A stretch of DNA of 64,000 bases from Microcystis wesenbergii NRERC-220 (GTDB taxonomy: Bacteria; Cyanobacteriota; Cyanobacteriia; Cyanobacteriales; Microcystaceae), in assembly GCF_032027425.1 (NCBI RefSeq), contig NZ_JAVSJA010000001.1, positions 2,307,501 through 2,371,500 on the forward strand. Direction: 5' to 3'. The notes below the pieces were generated by a model, which ran no database searches, was not told where the DNA came from, and saw nothing but the letters and a program-made list of their open reading frames with translations. This document shows, piece after piece, positions 37,964 through 45,683 of the stretch (positions are counted from its first letter, which is position 1; each line of letters opens with the position of its first letter). Made by a program: the position numbers and the translations under genes.

Positions 37964-39055
37964 ATGTTGAAAGCTGGAATCGTGGGACTGCCAAATGTGG
38001 GGAAATCGACCCTATTTAACGCTCTGGTGGCTAATGCCAAGGCCGAGGCGGCTAATTTTCCCTTTTGTACCATCGAACCGAATGTGGGTGTGGTATCCGT
38101 CCCCGATGAACGTCTGGAGGTTTTGGCTAAAATCTCTAATTCTGAGAAAATCGTGCCGACGCGGATCGAATTTGTCGATATTGCCGGATTAGTTAAGGGT
38201 GCGAGTCGCGGGGAAGGATTGGGTAATCAATTTTTGGCTAATATCCGGGAAGTGGACGCGATCGTTCATGTGGTGCGCTGTTTTGATAATGATGATATTA
38301 TTCATGTTTCTGGGTCCGTGGATCCGGCCCGGGATATCGAGGTGATTAATCTAGAGTTAGCTCTAGCGGATTTGGGACAGGTGGAGAAGCGGGTGGAACG
38401 TTTACGCAAACAGGCGAAAAATAGCAAGGAAGCCGCCGAAGAATTGGCTATCCTTGAAAAAATCCTAATTTGTCTTAATGACGGTATTTCGGCGCGAAAA
38501 GTGGATTTAAGCAAAGAGGACGAAGAATTAATTAAAAATCTCGGTTTATTGAGTCGGAAACCGATTATTTATGCCGCTAATGTGAGCGAAGATGATCTGG
38601 CCACGGGTAATGATTGGGTAGAAAGTGTCCGTCAAATTGCCCAACAGGAACGGGCCAAAGTTGTGATCGTTTCTGCTCAAGTAGAATCGGAATTAGTGGA
38701 ATTGTCGGAGGAAGAAAGAAAAGATTTTCTTGGTTCTTTAGGAGTAGAAGAAGGGGGATTAAAATCTTTAATTAAAGCTACCTACGAGTTATTAGGACTG
38801 CGTACCTATCTCACCACTGGACCCCAAGAAACCCGCGCATGGACGATTATTTCTGGCATGAAAGCACCCCAGGCAGCCGGAGTTATTCACTCGGATTTTG
38901 AACGGGGTTTTATTCGTGCAGAAACTGTGTCTTATCAGGATTTAGTTAATAGTGGTACGATGAGCGCGGCTAAAGAAAAAGGTTTAGTCAGAAGTGAAGG
39001 CAAGGAATACATTGTTCAAGAGGGTGATGTTTTACTATTCCGTTTTAATGTTTAG
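37964..39055 (+). CDS. ychF: Redox-regulated ATPase/GTPase YchF
   Basis: 363 residues from the ATG at 37964; the frame extends 12 codons upstream without family support. The P-loop GLPNVGKSTLF, the switch-II VDIAGLVKGASRGEGLGNQFL and the TGS domain near the C-terminus (YLTTGPQETRAWTI) identify YchF, an Obg-family protein that prefers ATP and binds ribosomes. Length matches the family. A hairpin follows the stop codon. Confidence 0.96.
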   Translation: MLKAGIVGLPNVGKSTLFNALVANAKAEAANFPFCTIEPNVGVVSVPDERLEVLAKISNSEKIVPTRIEFVDIAGLVKGASRGEGLGNQFLANIREVDAIVHVVRCFDNDDIIHVSGSVDPARDIEVINLELALADLGQVEKRVERLRKQAKNSKEAAEELAILEKILICLNDGISARKVDLSKEDEELIKNLGLLSRKPIIYAANVSEDDLATGNDWVESVRQIAQQERAKVVIVSAQVESELVELSEEERKDFLGSLGVEEGGLKSLIKATYELLGLRTYLTTGPQETRAWTIISGMKAPQAAGVIHSDFERGFIRAETVSYQDLVNSGTMSAAKEKGLVRSEGKEYIVQEGDVLLFRFNV

Positions 39056-39065
39056 CTAAAAATAA

Positions 39066-39090
39066 ATCAGGTGAGCGTCGCCCACCTGAT
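39066..39090 (+). terminator. Hairpin after ychF
   Basis: ATCAGGTG and CACCTGAT form a stem of eight base pairs around AGCGTCGCC. No T-run follows, so termination may be weak or the hairpin may stabilise the mRNA end. Confidence 0.5.
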
Positions 39091-39106
39091 CAAAAGGCTA
39101 AACAAT

Positions 39107-39213
39107 AGGCGTTGTCAATAGCTGTAGGGCTAATTCATGAATTAGCGCCAATTGTAGGGCTAATTCATGAATTAGCCCTACAATTGGCCTTGTCAATTTG
39201 AAAGATGCTCCGA
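39107..39213. repeat. Palindromic dispersed repeat (copy 1)
   Basis: Two direct copies of TGTAGGGCTAATTCATGAAT-type palindromes, then TTGTCAATTTGAAAGATGCTC. The same parts, inverted, are at 52340-52411 after ndhB. The rest of 39056-39284 shows nothing else. Confidence 0.75.
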
Positions 39214-39284
39214 ATTTCTGTCATCAACAATCTCTCAGCTTTTTTTACTCACTTTGGTTAACATTAAACTGAATTTTTTATCTC

Positions 39285-39313
39285 TTGACATCCTCTAATT
39301 TATATTCTATAAT
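39285..39313 (+). promoter_or_regulatory. Perfect consensus sigma-70 promoter of the restriction-modification locus
   Basis: TTGACA at 39285-39290, a 17-base spacer, and TATAAT at 39308-39313: an exact match to the sigma-70 consensus at the ideal distance. Transcription would start near 39320 and run through the mini-ORF and the two R-M genes. No operator-like repeat was seen over it. Confidence 0.8.
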
Positions 39314-39332
39314 CAGGTATAGTGGCAAGTTC

Positions 39333-39464
39333 TTGTTTAATCAAGATGGCGATTATCTCTGTCCACTAAAAGACTGGTTTGCTAGGAATGCAGTCGAGGC
39401 TAAAAATATTCTATCTATTCAACTCTGGGAAGGTTTTTCTCAACAATACAAGACGAAAATATGA
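39333..39464 (+). CDS. Possible leader mini-ORF overlapping the nuclease gene
   Basis: An open frame of 43 codons from a TTG at 39333 ends in a TGA that overlaps the ATG of the nuclease gene (ATGA). It reads FNQDGDYLCPLKDWFARNA and on to GFSQQYKTKI. There is no ATG and no clear ribosome-binding site for it. It may be a coupled leader peptide, or the 3' remnant of a gene lost upstream. No family recognised. Confidence 0.3.
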   Translation: MFNQDGDYLCPLKDWFARNAVEAKNILSIQLWEGFSQQYKTKI

Positions 39465-40435
39465 CCATTTTTGAACGATTGACTAATTTTGTTCACCGAG
39501 TATTTAAGACTAATTTAGAAATTTTTCTTGAAGCATTAAAGCACAGCCCTAATGCACAGGGATATGTCAGTGGTTCAATCACGGAGTTGTTGCTAAAAAA
39601 GAAACTTGAAGAAGAATATGGATTTGAAGTTAAACGAATTCGTGAAAAATGGGAAGGTAGGAAGCGCCCAAATCACCATGGAGATTTTTATTTTCGCAAA
39701 CCAGAATCTAATCTTTGGTATGTTGTGGAATCTAAAGGCGTAAAGTCAAATTCTGAAAAGTGGCATAAATTGTACAACTTCGAGAAATTAAAAATTTTTC
39801 TCATTGCACATTCTGGAAAAATTGATTGGATTGACCAGAATGGCAACATCGAAGAACAAGTTATCGAATGGATACATCGAGAATTGCCAAAGTTTCAAGA
39901 TGAATTTTCAACAACCATTTATGAATATGAAGAAATTCAAAACTACAACCCACAACGGGAAACGGCCAAATCACGTGCAGTACAGGCATTGAAGCATCTT
40001 TCAAGAGAAGAAGTAAATGCGTTATTTGACAGCCGCCTCAATTATGTTATGTCAAAGATTCGGGTCTTGGAAACTCACTTTGTTTCCGGCAAATCTGCTT
40101 CAAGCAACAGAACTCAAGCAACGCATCGAAAAGATGAATTTAACGTTATTTCGATTGACATTTTTCTTCGGTATTCAGAGCATAAATTTCTTTTTGCCAA
40201 CCCCCAACACCTAGAATCATCTGGTGACGATGAAAATCACTTACAGCAAAATTACATCATGGGATTTGTGTTTACTGATGAATCTGGCAACGCAAGATTA
40301 AGTATCACTGATGACTGGTATGAAAATCTAAATGATGTTTACCAGACATTGAAGGAGAAAGATAGTGTCAAAGAAGACGAAATGCAGGTTGATAATAGAT
40401 ATTTAATTACAGAAGAAGCAAATGGAGAGTTGTAA
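39461..40435 (+). CDS. Predicted PD-(D/E)XK restriction endonuclease
   Basis: 324 residues. A nuclease core is visible at residues 40-95: an acidic helix residue (E42 in ITELLLKKKLEEEY), then D75 (HGDFYF), then E90-x-K92 (WYVVESKG), the spacing of the PD-(D/E)XK superfamily. The C-terminal 130 residues have no recognised motif and might mediate dimer or methylase contacts. It lies three bases upstream of a DNA methyltransferase gene and shares its promoter. It is AT-rich and HIP1-free compared with the flanking genes, suggesting horizontal transfer. Nuclease function is inferred from motif plus context; I do not recognise a close named family. Confidence 0.65.
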   Translation: MTIFERLTNFVHRVFKTNLEIFLEALKHSPNAQGYVSGSITELLLKKKLEEEYGFEVKRIREKWEGRKRPNHHGDFYFRKPESNLWYVVESKGVKSNSEKWHKLYNFEKLKIFLIAHSGKIDWIDQNGNIEEQVIEWIHRELPKFQDEFSTTIYEYEEIQNYNPQRETAKSRAVQALKHLSREEVNALFDSRLNYVMSKIRVLETHFVSGKSASSNRTQATHRKDEFNVISIDIFLRYSEHKFLFANPQHLESSGDDENHLQQNYIMGFVFTDESGNARLSITDDWYENLNDVYQTLKEKDSVKEDEMQVDNRYLITEEANGEL

Positions 40436-40438
40436 CAA

Positions 40439-42502
40439 ATGGACAGAACACAGCAGCAAACTCGAAAAATGAAAGAGCAAGGATTGTTATTTTCCGAAGA
40501 TAGCCTGTTACCTGAAAAACTCCCGCAAATTCAGGAATTACGACCTTCTAACAATCTTTCAGCAGTTTTTGAAGAGTGCCATAATTATATTTACGCCAAC
40601 GAAGGAATGCTCAAAGACAAGATTTTTCACGAGATGGTTAAACTAATCATCATCAAACTTCATGATGAAAAATCTGTCAAGCAATCTGTAAATTTTGGCG
40701 TTACAGCAAGTGAATATAAAGCCATCGTAGCCAATAAGTCCGATGAATTTATGTCGCGTCTCAGTCAATTATTTACCTCCATCAAGAATCATTATCGGGG
40801 ATTTTTCACCGATGACACATTCAAGTTAAAACCTTTAACTCTTGCTTATATTGTAGGCAGGTTACAGTACATTAATTTAAGTAAAACATCTGGCGATATA
40901 AAAGGGGAAGCCTTCCAGACTTTTGTAAATAGACACCAGCGTGGAGATAGGGGAGAATTTTTTACCCCTCATCCAATTGTCCGCCTTGCGGTTGAAATGA
41001 TAGACCCCAAACCAAACGAAAAAATTATAGATCCTGCTTGCGGAAGTGGTGGTTTTTTAATTCAAGCAATAAACCATGTTCGACAAAATAATCCAGAGTT
41101 CGATATAGCAAGTTTTGTGCAAGAAAGTATTACAGGAATTGAATTTAATCCTGATGTCGCCCTTTCGGGAATGATTCGTTTAGTTTTTGAAGGTGGCACA
41201 GGTTCAGAAATTATCTGCACTAATGCGCTTATCGAAGATGAAAAATTAAATAATTCTTTTGATGTTATCTTGACCAATCCTCCTTTCGGAAATAAGGGAA
41301 AAGTAGAAGACCAGAAAATTCTTCAATCATATCTTCTCGCCAGGAAATGGCATAAATCAGCGTCCAATGGTTGGGAAGTTTCCCAAGCCGTTTTAGCGGG
41401 TCAGTCGCCCGATATTTTATTTATTGAGAAATCTATAAAATTATTGCGCGCAGGTGGGCGCATGGCGATTATTCTGCCCGATGGTTTATTACAAAATATC
41501 TCTAATGGACCGATTCGCCATTGGTTGCGCTCCCAAACAAAAATATTAGGTGTTGTTTCCATACCGCCGGAAGCCTTTGTACCCTACGGCACAGGAATCA
41601 AGACATCACTTTTGGTAGTTCAAAAATTACCGGCAAACCATGATTCTTGTTTTATGGCACAAATCAAAAAAATAGGCTATGACGTTAAAGGACAAACAAT
41701 ATATAAGCGCAACGAGTCGGGAGTTATAACCCGAACAAAATCAGGTTTGCCAATAGTTGACGATGATATAGATGATATTTCTCAATCTTTTACGTCATTT
41801 ATCAATGGCGAATTTGCACAAAACAGCGATTGTATTTATACAGTTAAGAATACCCTGCTCAATTCGAGACTGGATGCCGAACATTATTTACCCAATGACC
41901 AAAAATTATTAGAACATCTAAAATCTATTGGTGCGAAACCTTTAGGTGAAATTGCCGATATTTTGAGAGAGGCGGCTGATTTTCGTTTAGCTAGGGATAG
42001 TGAAATTAGATATATCGCCATTTCCGATGTTGATTATCGTACAATGCAAGTTGTTTCCCAACAAATAATCAAGGCACATGAAGCCCCATCTCGCGCAACT
42101 TATAGATTGTACAAAGGCGATATTATTACAGCAATTTCAGGAGCAAGTACGGGAACACCACGCCAAGCAACAGCCCTAATCACGGAAGATGAAGACGGAG
42201 CAATTTGCTCAAATGGATTTTCAGTATTAAGAAATATTCAGGTAGTCGAGCCTTTGTTTTTATTAGTATATATGCGAACAGACTTTTTTTTGCGTCAGAT
42301 TAAAAGGTACATGACAGGTCATGCTATTCCTACTATTTTAGTAGATGATTTGTCTAAAGTTTTAGTGCCTATTCCACCCAAATCTGAACAGCAGAGAATA
42401 GCAAAAAGTATGACCGAAATTCAAGCAATTAGAAAAGAAGCGTTAAAGGCAAGTGAGAATGTTGTTCACGAAATGAGTCTTTTACTTGGCCAATTTGAGT
42501 AA
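40439..42502 (+). CDS. N6-adenine DNA methyltransferase fused to a type I-like specificity domain
   Basis: 687 residues. A helical N-terminal domain (about 20-150) resembles HsdM. The catalytic domain has GEFFTP, motif I DPACGSGGF (near 197) and motif IV NPPFG (near 279), the gamma-class N6-adenine signature. From about residue 474 (SRLDAEHYL) the sequence becomes a single target-recognition domain of HsdS type, with the helical conserved region IPPKSEQQRIAKSMTEIQAIRKEA at the end. HsdS normally carries two such domains, so recognition is probably through a half-site or a dimer. It starts three bases after the nuclease gene. No HsdR-like helicase is present nearby. Confidence 0.85.
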   Translation: MDRTQQQTRKMKEQGLLFSEDSLLPEKLPQIQELRPSNNLSAVFEECHNYIYANEGMLKDKIFHEMVKLIIIKLHDEKSVKQSVNFGVTASEYKAIVANKSDEFMSRLSQLFTSIKNHYRGFFTDDTFKLKPLTLAYIVGRLQYINLSKTSGDIKGEAFQTFVNRHQRGDRGEFFTPHPIVRLAVEMIDPKPNEKIIDPACGSGGFLIQAINHVRQNNPEFDIASFVQESITGIEFNPDVALSGMIRLVFEGGTGSEIICTNALIEDEKLNNSFDVILTNPPFGNKGKVEDQKILQSYLLARKWHKSASNGWEVSQAVLAGQSPDILFIEKSIKLLRAGGRMAIILPDGLLQNISNGPIRHWLRSQTKILGVVSIPPEAFVPYGTGIKTSLLVVQKLPANHDSCFMAQIKKIGYDVKGQTIYKRNESGVITRTKSGLPIVDDDIDDISQSFTSFINGEFAQNSDCIYTVKNTLLNSRLDAEHYLPNDQKLLEHLKSIGAKPLGEIADILREAADFRLARDSEIRYIAISDVDYRTMQVVSQQIIKAHEAPSRATYRLYKGDIITAISGASTGTPRQATALITEDEDGAICSNGFSVLRNIQVVEPLFLLVYMRTDFFLRQIKRYMTGHAIPTILVDDLSKVLVPIPPKSEQQRIAKSMTEIQAIRKEALKASENVVHEMSLLLGQFE

Positions 42503-42534
42503 GGCAAAAAGCAGGTTAAGCTTAGAACAAGTCT

Positions 42535-42811
42535 TAAGTAGGTAGGGATTAAAAATTATCAGACACCCCCCTTCTTTCCTTTAGTCACATCTTTCTTAAC
42601 ATTTCAAACCTTTGTAGCATAAAGCTTTCAAGACTCGGTTAACAATTTGTAATATTCCTTGTTGACACCCTTACTGACAAAGAAAAAACTGAAATCAAGT
42701 CAGGATAAGGGTTGGAGTGCTTACTGAAAAAATTGTTAAGAAAGATCCCTATAAGGGATAGGGGGATCAGAGGCAAAATCTATCTTCAATTTAATTATAA
42801 CTACTTACTTA
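42535..42811. repeat. MITE, TAAGTAGG family (copy 4, enlarged)
   Basis: The left end is TTAAGTAGGTAGGGATTAAAA, then AATTATCAGACACCCCCCTT. The right end is TTCAATTTAATTATAACTAC. Between them about 180 bases of unrelated AT-rich sequence replace the usual CCCCCTTGATAAGGGGG core, so another element or a deletion has altered it. No gene seen in the gap 42503-42852. Confidence 0.65.
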
Positions 42812-42852
42812 GAATGTATTCTGTGTTAGTCGAGCGCCTAACGGACTATAAA

Positions 42853-44277
42853 CTAGATGGCATAGCGACTTTTTTCGGAAGTATCAAAGTGAGCAAGCGT
42901 AATTTTTTTGGCGAGGATAGAAGTTTTTTGAGGCAAAAAAACAGAACGTTGCCGGAAATATTGGCCAAAATATTGACGGTAGAGAGGACAACTGACTCGG
43001 CAAAACTTACCTTGTCGGTGAATCAGTCCGAGACTTTCTAGGTGAAAAGCCGCCATTATATCAATTTCTATGTCTTTTTCCGCCATCACCACCTTAGCAA
43101 AGATAGCCGCTAAATTGCCCTTTAAGTATTGCAGATGTGAAAGTAAACGTTTAAGATGATCTGCAAAAATATTACTTTCCTCCTTAATCGAATTAGCGAG
43201 AATGGTTTCTAGGGTACAATTGCCCCGATCAATATGATAGCAAGCAAGACGAGTTAAATAGGGATTACCCCCTAGAAATATCCGTAATTTTTCGGAGTCA
43301 AAATTCTGATCTAATCCCTGTCTTTGGCTTAATTCTCGTACTTGTGCGCTGGTAAAATTAGGCAATTCGATCGGTAAACCAAGACTAAAAGGAGATTGAT
43401 AGGTATCTGAGGTTTTATCAAGCTCCTGTGCAGGGGAATAGGCGACAATTAAACGTAATTTTTGCCAGAGAGGTTTGTTTTTGCCTTCCTCGTGCCAGAG
43501 GTGGAGAATACTAAAAAATTCTTCCCCTAGCTGTGGATAGGATAAAAGATATTCAAGATCATCAAAGGCAAGCACTAAAGGATGATCGAGATGGGAGAGA
43601 ATATGCTTTTCTAGATAGATTTTACAGTTAATTTTACCCCCCAAGAATTCATCCCAATCCTGTGGGAGATGATTGTCTAAATCTAACTGGCGACTAATAC
43701 TAACGCAAAGCCAACGCATCCAGTGATTTAAATCTTGAAAAATTGAGCTTTCTGCTAACCGAAAACTAAAATAAAGTGTATGGTATTGCTGTTGTTGTGC
43801 ATGATTAATAATTCTGGTTATCAGGGAAGTTTTTCCCATTTTTCTGGCCGCGTTAATCCGGATCAGACTACCCCCGCGCAAGATCTCTTGATAACAAGTC
43901 TGTTCTAGATTGTTTCTGTTGATATACAAGAGGGAATCGAGGGGGACTTGTCCCTCTGGTAACTCAGGCAATAGTTGAGGATTAATAGTATTAGTTTCTA
44001 GTAAGTTAGGACGATAATAATCGCTATTTTCTAAAGTTAAATTAAAGGCTTGAAAACAATGTTTCAGGGTTTGTTTATCCACTCCCGATTCACAAGCAAA
44101 TACCTTCATCAGAGTATCTACCCCTAAAAGAGTTTTCTCGCTGAGGACTTCTAGGGTGAAACGATGACCGCGATTATCCCGATACTCCGCTTCTTGTTTG
44201 GCAGTAAGTAATTTTTCTAGTCCCGTGGGGGTAAGGACAACCCCGCGTCTGCGGCGCTGTTTTTCTGGTTTTTCCAT
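42853..44277 (-). CDS. AAA-like ATPase with N-terminal HTH-type domain
   Basis: 474 residues from the ATG at 44277. The N-terminal about 80 residues (TPTGLEKLLTAKQEAEYRD, then FTLEVLSEKTLLGVDTLMKVF and GVDKQTLKHCFQAFNLTL) match the helix-turn-helix-like module found at the start of many cyanobacterial NB-ARC/WD40-type regulators. The rest is an AAA_35-type ATPase: P-loop NAARKMGKTSLI near residue 155, Walker B LVLAFDDLEYLL, and a C-terminal winged-helix-like part (FHLESLGLIHRQGKFCRVS). No effector domain is attached. Role unknown; such proteins are often signalling or conflict related. Confidence 0.75.
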   Translation of the reverse strand: MEKPEKQRRRRGVVLTPTGLEKLLTAKQEAEYRDNRGHRFTLEVLSEKTLLGVDTLMKVFACESGVDKQTLKHCFQAFNLTLENSDYYRPNLLETNTINPQLLPELPEGQVPLDSLLYINRNNLEQTCYQEILRGGSLIRINAARKMGKTSLITRIINHAQQQQYHTLYFSFRLAESSIFQDLNHWMRWLCVSISRQLDLDNHLPQDWDEFLGGKINCKIYLEKHILSHLDHPLVLAFDDLEYLLSYPQLGEEFFSILHLWHEEGKNKPLWQKLRLIVAYSPAQELDKTSDTYQSPFSLGLPIELPNFTSAQVRELSQRQGLDQNFDSEKLRIFLGGNPYLTRLACYHIDRGNCTLETILANSIKEESNIFADHLKRLLSHLQYLKGNLAAIFAKVVMAEKDIEIDIMAAFHLESLGLIHRQGKFCRVSCPLYRQYFGQYFRQRSVFLPQKTSILAKKITLAHFDTSEKSRYAI

Positions 44278-44297
44278 GATAGTTTTTCCCTGTCCTG

Positions 44298-44335
44298 AAC
44301 TCAAACTCTGCACCTCTACTAGAGGTTTTGAGTTT
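44298..44335. promoter_or_regulatory. Nested inverted repeat upstream of the AAA-like gene
   Basis: The outer arms AACTCAAA / TTTGAGTT enclose an inner palindrome ACCTCT-ACT-AGAGGT, about 20 bases upstream of the start codon at 44277. There is no T-run, so an operator or leader structure is more likely than a terminator. It could be bound by the HTH of the encoded protein; this is speculation. Confidence 0.4.
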
Positions 44336-44469
44336 CCTATAGACTTCTCCTCAACAGGGAAACAATCGATTCCGTAATTTTACTGGTTTAGCGATGGAGA
44401 GGATCGGGACAATAACCAGACCACTTATTTTCTTCCCCGTCCGAGTTATTTCTGGGATAGGGATAAATC

Positions 44470-44817
44470 TTAGCCTACTTGCTGACGATAGCTATTCATT
44501 TCTAGGCTATCTTCCCCATAAAGATCCTCAATGTGTTGATGACAGCAATCGATCGCAAATCGATCGAATTCTCTCGGTTCAATTTGATACATTTTGGCAA
44601 AAATATCGGGTTGAACACGACAAAATTCTGGTCTCTGGTCATAAATGGTACAGAGACGGGTTTGGCGATCAAAGTTTATACACCAACCTTCTTCCCCCAC
44701 CATGCTGAGATATTGAGTTAATTGTGCGGGAGTCAGATATTCTTCTAAGTCAGGACGCTCATCGGGATTTAGTTGACAACAAGCTCCACAATTTTTAATA
44801 CATTTCCAATTGGCCAT
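44470..44817 (-). CDS. YkgJ-type zinc/iron-chelating cysteine cluster protein
   Basis: 115 residues from the ATG at 44817 (the longer frame to 44874 is not supported). Cysteines are arranged as in the YkgJ family: CIKNCGACCQL at the N-terminus, later CINF, LCTIYDQRPEFCRVQP and a final CCHQH. The family is thought to bind a metal or Fe-S cluster; its function is not established. It is divergent from nothing obvious and lies alone between the AAA-like gene and tRNA-Val. Confidence 0.85.
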   Translation of the reverse strand: MANWKCIKNCGACCQLNPDERPDLEEYLTPAQLTQYLSMVGEEGWCINFDRQTRLCTIYDQRPEFCRVQPDIFAKMYQIEPREFDRFAIDCCHQHIEDLYGEDSLEMNSYRQQVG

Positions 44818-44974
44818 ATAACCGGTGTGCCGCGATGAATTAATCCTAGTACCTACTGACCAGCTTACTAGCAATTAGTCCCAATTTTGCCTTCCAGCAA
44901 GAATTCCCCTCAATAGTTTTAATCTCAACCTGCGATCGGGTATGAAAGCTTGACGAGGCAAGAATCTAATAAAA

Positions 44975-45046
44975 TGGGCGTTGTAAGGGTCGAACTTACG
45001 GCATCCTGCTTGTAAGGCAGGCGCTCTACCACTGAGCTAAACGCCC
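44975..45046 (-). tRNA. trnV: tRNA-Val (anticodon TAC)
   Basis: 72 bases on the minus strand fold into a full cloverleaf: acceptor GGGCGTT/AACGCCC, D-arm GCTC/GAGC, anticodon arm CCTGC-CTTACAA-GCAGG with TAC at the centre, variable ATGCC, and T-arm GTAAG-TTCGACC-CTTAC, with discriminator A. The CCA end is not encoded. Confidence 0.97.
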
Positions 45047-45127
45047 GAATTAATCTTGCACTTTCTTAGTATAACATATATTTTCAAAAAAGTATATTAT
45101 TTTTTTGAGCGAGTTGATTTTTTTCCG

Positions 45128-45664
45128 ATGCCCTCTGGTCGAACTCACGATCGCATTACCCTAATTCTGCTGCCACCGATTGCGGGGGCGAGTTTTTTGG
45201 TCAGTGGCAGTGGTAAATTAACCCTATTACTGTTGGCCAGTTATTTGTTTAGCGGATTCCTGTTTGGACCAGATCTTGACATCCACTCGGTACAGTACAA
45301 ACGTTGGGGTTATCTGCGCTGGTTGTGGCTACCCTATCGTTCTATGATCCGTCATCGCGGTTGGTTATCCCACGGTTTATTGATCGGCACAATTTTTCGG
45401 TTATTTTACTTCGGTAGTTTTCTTTTACTAGCGGCGATCGTCATCATTCCGATCCTGCAAAGTTTCTGGGGTATAGACTGGGATTGGCGACTGTGGCCGC
45501 AGCAAGCGATCGCATTATGGCAACAGTATCCCCGGGTAGCGATCGCTATTTTCCTGGGTTTAGAATTAGGAGCGATGAGTCATAGTTGTAGTGATTGGAT
45601 CGGATCTGCCTATAAACGTTCTCGAAAAGTGGCTCAAAAACCGGTAAAAAAGAAAAAACGTTAA
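45128..45664 (+). CDS. DUF2227 family membrane protein (putative metal-binding)
   Basis: 178 residues from the ATG at 45128; the upstream part of the frame is AT-rich and unsupported. It starts MPSGRTHDRITLILLPPIAG and has D/H-rich sites (GPDLDIHSVQY, IRHRGWLSHGLLIG, SHSCSDWIGSAYKRS) and about four hydrophobic segments. This is the DUF2227 family, described as putative metal-binding membrane proteins and distantly like YdjM/LexA-regulated hydrolases. The basic tail KKKKR is cytoplasmic. Confidence 0.85.
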   Translation: MPSGRTHDRITLILLPPIAGASFLVSGSGKLTLLLLASYLFSGFLFGPDLDIHSVQYKRWGYLRWLWLPYRSMIRHRGWLSHGLLIGTIFRLFYFGSFLLLAAIVIIPILQSFWGIDWDWRLWPQQAIALWQQYPRVAIAIFLGLELGAMSHSCSDWIGSAYKRSRKVAQKPVKKKKR

Positions 45665-45683
45665 TAGTCCCCGTCCACAATTT

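Noticed and set aside
39461-42502. Standard type I restriction system
   Set aside because: No HsdR translocase and no separate two-domain HsdS nearby.
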